Positions 58,387-64,000 of a DNA stretch of 64,000 bases are shown here, in pieces. The stretch lies in NCBI GenBank assembly GCA_034769895.1, contig CM068372.1, forward strand, positions 373,879,258 through 373,943,257, read 5' to 3'. Origin of the DNA: Magicicada septendecula (lineage: Eukaryota > Arthropoda > Insecta > Hemiptera > Cicadidae). A program made the translations under genes and the position numbers. The notes under the pieces were generated by a model. The model saw only the letters and a list, made by a program, of their open reading frames with translations. It ran no database searches and was not told where the DNA came from. Every line of letters begins with the position of its first letter. Positions within the stretch are counted from its first letter, which is position 1.

Positions 58387-58578
58387 GCACAAAGTGAGCA
58401 AAAACAAAGATGGCAGAAGTATGTACAAGAGAAAAGGAAAACAGAAAGTGTTCAGAACTTGTTAAGATTGGAAGAAATAAAACAGAGCTTAAGGGATTCA
58501 CAGATATTACTGGAAGAAAGTATACGTAAACGTCATGAGCGTGTAGAAGAGTTGAAGAGAGAACAGGATGAAAGAAAG
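58387..58578 (+). CDS. Exon of host coiled-coil protein, CCDC177-like
   Basis: 192 nt (64 codons), phase 0 at both ends, between TTTGTTTCAG and the donor GTAGGT at 58579. It encodes AQSEQKQRWQKYVQEKRKTE and runs on to ELKREQDERK, a continuous highly charged helix with heptad pattern, as in the matching part of CCDC177-like proteins. It follows directly on the exon at 7354-7542. I found no further exon downstream in the window, so the gene probably continues to the right. Confidence 0.75.
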
Positions 58579-58601
58579 GTAGGTGGGTGTCTATTATAAT
58601 A

Positions 58602-58630
58602 ATGATGATGATGATGATGATGATGATGAT
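58602..58630. repeat. (ATG)n microsatellite
   Basis: About ten ATG units just inside the intron after the exon. Confidence 0.95.
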
Positions 58631-58645
58631 AGGTTTTAAAATACT

Positions 58646-58928
58646 TCTTGGATTTTGTTGTCCATGACGTGTCCATTACTTAACTAAATATAATTAATTC
58701 ACTACTGACTCGGAACACAAAGTTTTTTATAGGTATAAACGTAAAAGTTTTACCTTATAGCCTGTACAACTGTTTTACCTTTTTACCTGTAAGGCTATAA
58801 GGTAAAACTTTTACGTTTATACCTATAAAAAACTTTGTGTTCCGAGTAAGGGTATAAGGTAAAACTTTTACGTTTATACCTATAAAAAACTTTGTGTTCC
58901 GAGTCAGTAGTGAATTAATTATATTTAG
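58646..58928. mobile_element. Palindromic element with a Helitron end
   Basis: Begins TCTTGGATTTTGTTGTCC followed by ATGACGTGTCC, the reverse complement of the Helitron end at 44455-44535. It goes on in two large inverted arms (CTACTGACTCGGAACACAAAG and inverse), the right arm partly duplicated in tandem. TTAAAATACT occurs on both sides (58636-58645 and 58929-58938), a possible 10-bp duplication. No coding. Confidence 0.7.
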
Positions 58929-59525
58929 TTAAAATACTGGTGACTGTGTCAGTCCAGAGAACCTACAAACAGATATTTATGTTGCAAAATAATACTGTAC
59001 TGTTATTTTTATAAATAAGTACTTTCTATACTTATTCACTTGAAGTGTTTTCATATGGCTAACCACAAATTATTGGTAGTATGACCTGTTGAACAACCTT
59101 TTCTCCTCTTCCCCTACTTTTTTCCAGTACATACAATTTATATTATATACAGGAGGTCCTCAACTTTCGAATATAATATGTTCCCCAAAACGTGTTCGAA
59201 ATTCTAATTGTCTGAAACTTGAGTACTGTACACTAGGCTGTACTGACTGTAGGCGTACAGTGCATGTAAGTTAGTAGTATCGCTTCTATGGACTATAATA
59301 CGCTGTACTTTTATGAAGTTGGATATTATTCTTCCTTAAATTTACATCATATAGACTACCCGTACTACAAATAATACATAATACAGTAACATGGTAAATT
59401 AATCACTTTCATACAATAGTAAATTTTTAATAGTTGTCTTGATTGTTCATCATCTTTTTTCACAGCACACACTTTATATAATAATGAAACTTACAACTTG
59501 TGAACTTACTTGTCTTTTCTTGTCG

Positions 59526-59570
59526 AACGCGTTTTGGCGTGGTGTTCGCCTTCGTCAGTTTTGAGACAGA
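59526..59570 (-). ncRNA. Hammerhead motif, damaged (mini-PLE left)
   Basis: CUGACGA is acceptable, but the GAAA box reads AAAA (the G at position 12 is lost), so cleavage is not expected. Confidence 0.5.
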
Positions 59571-59927
59571 CTGCCATTATTTGTAATGGTTTTACTTGGA
59601 AGGTATAGTGGGGGTGGTGTGTGGAGGAAGGGGATTGGCGCGGGGATCCAAATTATTGTTAGCTTTTTGTATAATTGTGTCAAAAAGTGTATGTGATTTA
59701 TACTGTAATTGGTCGTTAAGTATGTTGTTTCTTATGAAATATACAAACACCACACAACACAACCAAACAACATACTTAACGACCAATTACAGTATAAATC
59801 ACATACACTTTTTGACACAATTATACAAAAAACTAACAATAATTTTGATCCCCGCACCAATCCCCTTCCTCCACACACCACCCCCACTATACCTTCCAAG
59901 TAAAACCGTTACAAATAATGGCAGTCT

Positions 59928-59975
59928 GTCTCAAAGCTGATGAAGGCGAACACCACGCCGAAACGCGTTCGACAA
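59928..59975 (+). ncRNA. Hammerhead ribozyme motif (mini-PLE right)
   Basis: CUGAUGA at 59937-59943, stem II GGCG/CGCC, GAAA at 59960-59963, ACGCGU then U17. Distal stem I UGUCU with AGACA. Core complete. Confidence 0.65.
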
Positions 59976-60719
59976 GAAAAGACAAGTAAGTTCACAAGTT
60001 GTAAGTTTCATTATTATATAAAGTAAATTTTTAAGCAGTGTTTATGAAACAGCCTACAGAACAATCTTATTATGTTCAAAATTAATCAATTTAACACTAA
60101 GCGTTCTTTGTATTATTAGACTAACATTAATTATGAAAAACCATTACTGTAATACTTAAAAAAACAGACATTTAAAAATTGCCAAAAATGTTTATGAAAA
60201 TGATTGTGATGTAGGTATCCATAATAACAAATATGTGCATTTGTCTTAATGCTTATTCACTTCCTCACACCTCCTGCAGTGTTCAAAAATCTGAAACTGT
60301 AGTACAAAATTGTGAAAAAGACTATCAAATCTGAATGTCCAAAAGAGTGAAATGTGTGAAAGTCGAATGTCCAAAAGTAGAGGACCTCCTGTATTTAAAC
60401 AGTGTTCATGTGTATCATTCAGTTTGAAAAACAGTTGCTTAAACCTGAACAATTCTTGTAAAACAGTAATAATAATGTAAAATGATATTCTTAATATAAA
60501 AAATTAGCTTCTGATATTCAAGAAGAATGGGGAAGACGTTTTCCTATTACCCACTCTCTATCTGTCTCTTTTCTTGTCTCCAATTTGTTTACTTGCTTGG
60601 TTATAACACACCTGACAAGCACACATGGACACACATGGACACAATAGTGTTTTGATGTGTTATTATTAAAGAAGATGATGTTTTGTAGTGAATGTACTAT
60701 ACCAAATTTTATCATTAAA

Positions 60720-61300
60720 AAATAAAAGTGCTCAAATTTTGTTGATCATGATGTGCCCAAACACTAAATATAAAACTTATTTTTAGATAAAATTTTATAT
60801 TTTCTTTAGCTAGTTTTCACTTTTTGCATGCTTCATCAGAGGTAGCTGCTAGGAGTCCTCTCAGTTCTGGTGCTGGAAGTAGCACCATTGTTTGAAATGG
60901 TTATCATATTTTGCTGTGTATATGTGTGTGTGTATGTGTGTATGTGTTTAAACTCCAGAATAAATATGCAACAAATTCCATATAGGCCAGACAGAATGCA
61001 GCTTTAAACAGGGAGACAATGAACACAGGAAGGCAGTACACACTACCACTGAATCCACTTTCACAAATCACCTCAGATTACACATGGATAATGTTAACTC
61101 CAACATGAACATCCTATACATAAGCACAAATGGCCAAAAACTAGAAATACTTGAGCAACTAGAAATATACAAGAACACAAAAACATATAGGAATATTTTT
61201 GTGTATCCTAAATGAACAGACATAGTTTAAATGGAACTTTTTGAACACACTATACACACAACAAAGAAACACTAACCATTTCAAACCATATTGTTTAGCC
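60720..61300. pseudogene. Remnant of a fourth PLE family
   Basis: On the plus strand 60960-61210 reads FHIGQTECSFK then LEILEQLEIYKNTKTY, a decayed GIY-YIG region. At 60800-60850 the minus strand has CTCTGATGAAGCATGC and GTGAAAAC, a worn hammerhead-like end in the opposite direction. This suggests an old inverted PLE unit. Confidence 0.5.
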
Positions 61301-61466
61301 CAGGCAAATGTTGATGAGCACTGTCAAAACAAATTGTTCCATTATGCAAATAAATTTGTTGTGTGACAGCAGCTTGTGCTTGGGTTTCAAAGATGGGAAG
61401 TACCACAGCAATTTTGCATCAACAGAAGATTTCACAAATTAAATTGCTTTTAAAATGATATAATAC
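61301..61466. other. Intron sequence, nothing identified
   Basis: Short spacer between the PLE remnant and the gypsy LTR. Confidence 0.5.
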
Positions 61467-62700
61467 TGTTACGATGGTCTACTTGATCGTTATAGTTACA
61501 GTGGAAACAAAATACAAGACACCAATTAAGTCAATAATCACCAGCTTTAATTTTCACAGTTAAACAGTTCGTAATTAACAACACAGTCTCTTACAACAAA
61601 TCAAATAAAAATTGTTCACACACAATAAAATGTCAACTAATATTAAACACAATTGTATTACAATTATACCGCCCGATTATAAAACGCAACACTTGACTAA
61701 TTACCATTTGAACGCACACAGTAATATCACCCAATAATAACTCGGACCGCACTATAAATACATCGCAACTATAACTGAAAACTAAGGCCACTGCCGCCTA
61801 GTATTTATACAACGCTTACAGATCAGAAGATTCCAAACTACGCATTAGCGTCAGTGTACGACGTAATTAATTGCGGCCTTGACACAGTCAGCAAGCGGCC
61901 GCCCGAATTCTGGCACAGTCTAGCAAATGCATCGAGAGTCACGTACGCCACACGCATTACATTCTGGATCCCTCTGGAACATTGTGATGTCGTAACACTG
62001 CCCCCTCCTTAAGGCTGTTTGTCCCGGACTGGCAAATCGTGTCTGAAGTAATACTCGACCAGGAGATCTAGATGGACGTTCTTGCGAAAAATAATTCTCC
62101 AGTTCTTCGAATTCAGTCTCGTGTTATCTGAACATCAAGTTCCCAGGAATGCGAGTGTTCCACTCAACCACTAGTTTTGCTGGAATCACTCCCATTGTAT
62201 CATGTAATGAAGACCTAAACACCACTGGCTGATCCAAGTCTGTTTGATTCTCGTCAACAACCTCTTGCATAACCTCATCTTCAGCAACTTTTCCCTTGGG
62301 CGCTTCTATCAGGTCAGGAACAAGCAAGAGTTTTGTCTCGACACCCATAGTTGGCTTTCCAATCACTTCTTTTGTTGTTACACTTATTTGTACTTCCTCT
62401 GCTAGTTCTTTCTTCATTTCCGCTTGCAATAAGGAGGATTCCTCTTGACCAGACCTGTTGACTTTCTCTTCGGCCAATGCCACTTGCTTAATCGAATGGT
62501 TGGTAGACCCTGACATTTTAGCCATGCAAAGCTTTATCTTCTCTTGGCCGACCCTCAGGACATTCTCTCTTAAGTCCACAACGAATCCACAGGCATTCAT
62601 AACATCTGTGCCAAGAATCACTTCATCAACAATGTTTGCAACAAGCATTTGGTGGCTAAACTCGAGAAGACCCAGGCATACACGTAATGGAAATTCAAAT
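61467..62700 (-). mobile_element. Internally deleted gypsy element G2
   Basis: A minus-strand element with its 3' LTR at 61467-61997 (531 bp, TGTTACGATGG to GTCGTAACA) and purine tract AAGGAGGGGGCAG at 61998-62010. Upstream is a short coding remnant that fuses protease to the end of integrase. No 5' LTR in the window. The related LTR remnant is at 4360-4557. Confidence 0.8.
62022..62700 (-). pseudogene. G2 protease-integrase deletion product
   Basis: Starting near 62700, FPLRVCLGLLEFSHQ leads into MLVANIVDEVILGTDVMNA, the C-terminal half of a gypsy protease with its ILG site. The Asp-containing catalytic part is not present. After a charged spacer the same frame has FRSSLHDTMGVIPAKLV, which in intact elements lies in the integrase. 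RT, RNase H and most of integrase have been deleted between them. A TAA at 62126-62124 follows, and beyond it the frame continues as an integrase tail (ELENYFSQERPSRSPGRVL) up to the purine tract. Confidence 0.75.
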
Positions 62701-64000
62701 TCAGGTTATTTATATTTCAGCCTCACTGTTGAGATCATAAATTTGTAATATATTAAATTAATTCAGGTTATTTATGCTACACTTGGTAGCATTAATTTGT
62801 AATCTTAATCAAATATTGAGATATAATGTGTTCTTATCTCTAAAATCCGTTCTGAAAGAGTAACATACAATATTAGATAGTATATTTGGTGGTTATATCA
62901 TTACTATTAAGGCCTAGTCTGTACACAACGTTAGAAGAGGAGAGTATAAGCCGTAAATTGTTTTTCTCTTCTCTCGCAATTCGACTGCTGGACGCGGGCT
63001 TGTGCTGTGGTTTATAGTCAGCCGGTTGTTATAGGTTAAGTTGTTCCAATCACTGTATTTCTCTCGTTTCTCTCTCTGTAAATTACAAATTATCTAAAAC
63101 GCACTAAATAGTCAACAAATAATAATAAGTCATCATTTTCAGGAAGGATTCTTTATTTTTACATTTTTCAAACAGATGTTCTCTCTTCGCTTAGGTCCAA
63201 TAGATCGACCACACTTAAATGAATCGATTAGGTTACAGAATTCGATTTTTAGATATTAAAATTTAGTTATATTATTATTTTTTCTTAATCTCAGGGTTCG
63301 AAGGGTTCTTGTGACTATTAGGAAGATCAGAAAATGCAAAATAAAAGTACAAGGTATTACAGATTTAAATATAAAATCTTATTATTTAATATCTTAAACG
63401 TAAGTTGATTTTACCGTCTGTCGACGAAGTCCACTTGTAATGGCAGCGCACCGATAAATTCGTGACGGTTGGTTAACTAATCTACAGATGTCTGAATCAT
63501 TGCCAGTCTCCAGTTCCGAAAATAAAAGTTTGGTGTTTTTGTCCCTGGATGAAGTAGAATTTCCAATTCTTAATCTTCGCTAATGTTGAAGTTTCTTATG
63601 GTTACGGGTTTCAATGGATTTTTTGTAGCTATAGTTTATTTCACTTGATCGTAAGAAAGTGAGGTTCAGCATTCAATTTTAATTTTTCTTTTTTGTCTTT
63701 TATTGTACCGTCAAAGTACTTTGGTCCTTGCGGGGTTACTTTGGTCCAACACGAAAAAGAAGTTATTAATTTTTGTACCGAACAAACAATACAAGATAAA
63801 TGGGAGTTTTTGGGCTTGAAAAATAGTTTGTACCCTATTTGAGGGTAATTTAATAATTTGAGGTAAATTTAATTTTTTGTTAGTGGCAACACTGGAGTTT
63901 TTGCAAACATTTGTTTACATGTGAAGATTTTTACTCTCCAAACTTTCTCCTATGAAGCAATCTGGAAAAGAGTTAAAAATAAGGTAAGTGTCAAAATATT
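62701..64000. other. Intron or flanking sequence, nothing identified
   Basis: AT-rich DNA without a supported gene. A repeated TACTTTGGTCC occurs near 63715-63750. The donor-like AAGGTAAGT at about 63980 follows a short open frame but no conserved protein. Confidence 0.45.

Larger units (their letters stand above)
59431..60021. mobile_element. Palindromic mini-PLE, family B
   Basis: 591 bp flanked by AGTAAATTTTTAA (59418-59430 and 60022-60034). It starts TAGTTGTCTTGATT as does the one at 36995. The two arms carry only the family B 3' end, with opposed hammerhead motifs and the end of the PLE reading frame, joined near 59735. Confidence 0.9.
59150..60391. mobile_element. pogo/Tigger-like MITE, split by PLE-B
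   Basis: TA-flanked element with ends CAGGAGGTCCTCAACTTTCG and, inverted, CAGGAGGTCCTCTACTTTTG. About 640 bp without the PLE inside. The type of end suggests a pogo-group (Tc1/mariner superfamily) element. No transposase. Confidence 0.75.

Noticed and set aside
63930..63986. Possible short exon before AAGGTAAGT at the right edge
   Set aside because: A good donor, but the preceding frame is short, has no convincing acceptor and no similarity to the host coiled coil.
1..64000. CRISPR arrays, operons, bacterial promoters, rRNA or tRNA genes
   Set aside because: None seen; composition, splicing and element types are all animal.

Overview
The window is AT-rich animal DNA, most likely from an arthropod with a large, repeat-filled genome (probably an insect). 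It has no bacterial features. The evidence is spliced exons with good GT/AG borders, introns of kilobases to tens of kilobases, and a typical arthropod mix of mobile elements: BEL/Pao, Ty3/Gypsy, Penelope-like (PLE), Helitron, mariner, hAT and LINE. The species cannot be named from sequence alone.

The only host gene I can support runs left to right. Three internal exons are visible: 662-1306 (Ser/Lys-rich), 7354-7542 and 58387-58578. The last two are both in phase 0 and join into one charged coiled coil resembling CCDC177-like proteins. The intron between them is 50,844 bp and almost all mobile DNA. At least one more exon between 1306 and 7354 is implied by reading phase.

Layout. 2745-3178: palindromic mini-PLE. 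3190-3830: LINE tail. 4360-4557: gypsy LTR remnant. 7821-36955: a Ty3/Gypsy element on the minus strand (here G1) with about 3.3-kb LTRs and a 4-bp duplication ATAG. Its left LTR is split by a second LTR element (L2, 9657-23384, duplication TGGT), which is itself split by a BEL/Pao element (12722-19594, duplication ATTAC). Its right LTR is split by a PLE (family C, 33785-35971, duplication ATTTATTAATT). 36995-37649: mini-PLE of family B. 37913-45085: Helitron remnants. 46416-48700: two hAT-like elements, one split by a MITE. 49390-56490: a LINE split by a large palindromic PLE (family A, 49991-55076), which holds a family B insertion. 56869-58162: dead mariner. 58646-58928: palindrome carrying a Helitron end. 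59150-60391: pogo/Tigger-like MITE split by a family B mini-PLE. 60720-61300: PLE remnant. 61467-62700: internally deleted gypsy element.

The most interesting signal is the set of PLEs. They occur as inverted-repeat units whose two ends carry opposed hammerhead-ribozyme cores, in three sequence families. They include three short palindromic units without coding capacity, each bounded by an 11-14-bp direct repeat. A second theme is L2, an LTR element in which only a coiled-coil Gag can be seen; it shares its Gag layout and a 3' motif with G1, as if it depends on a G1-like partner.
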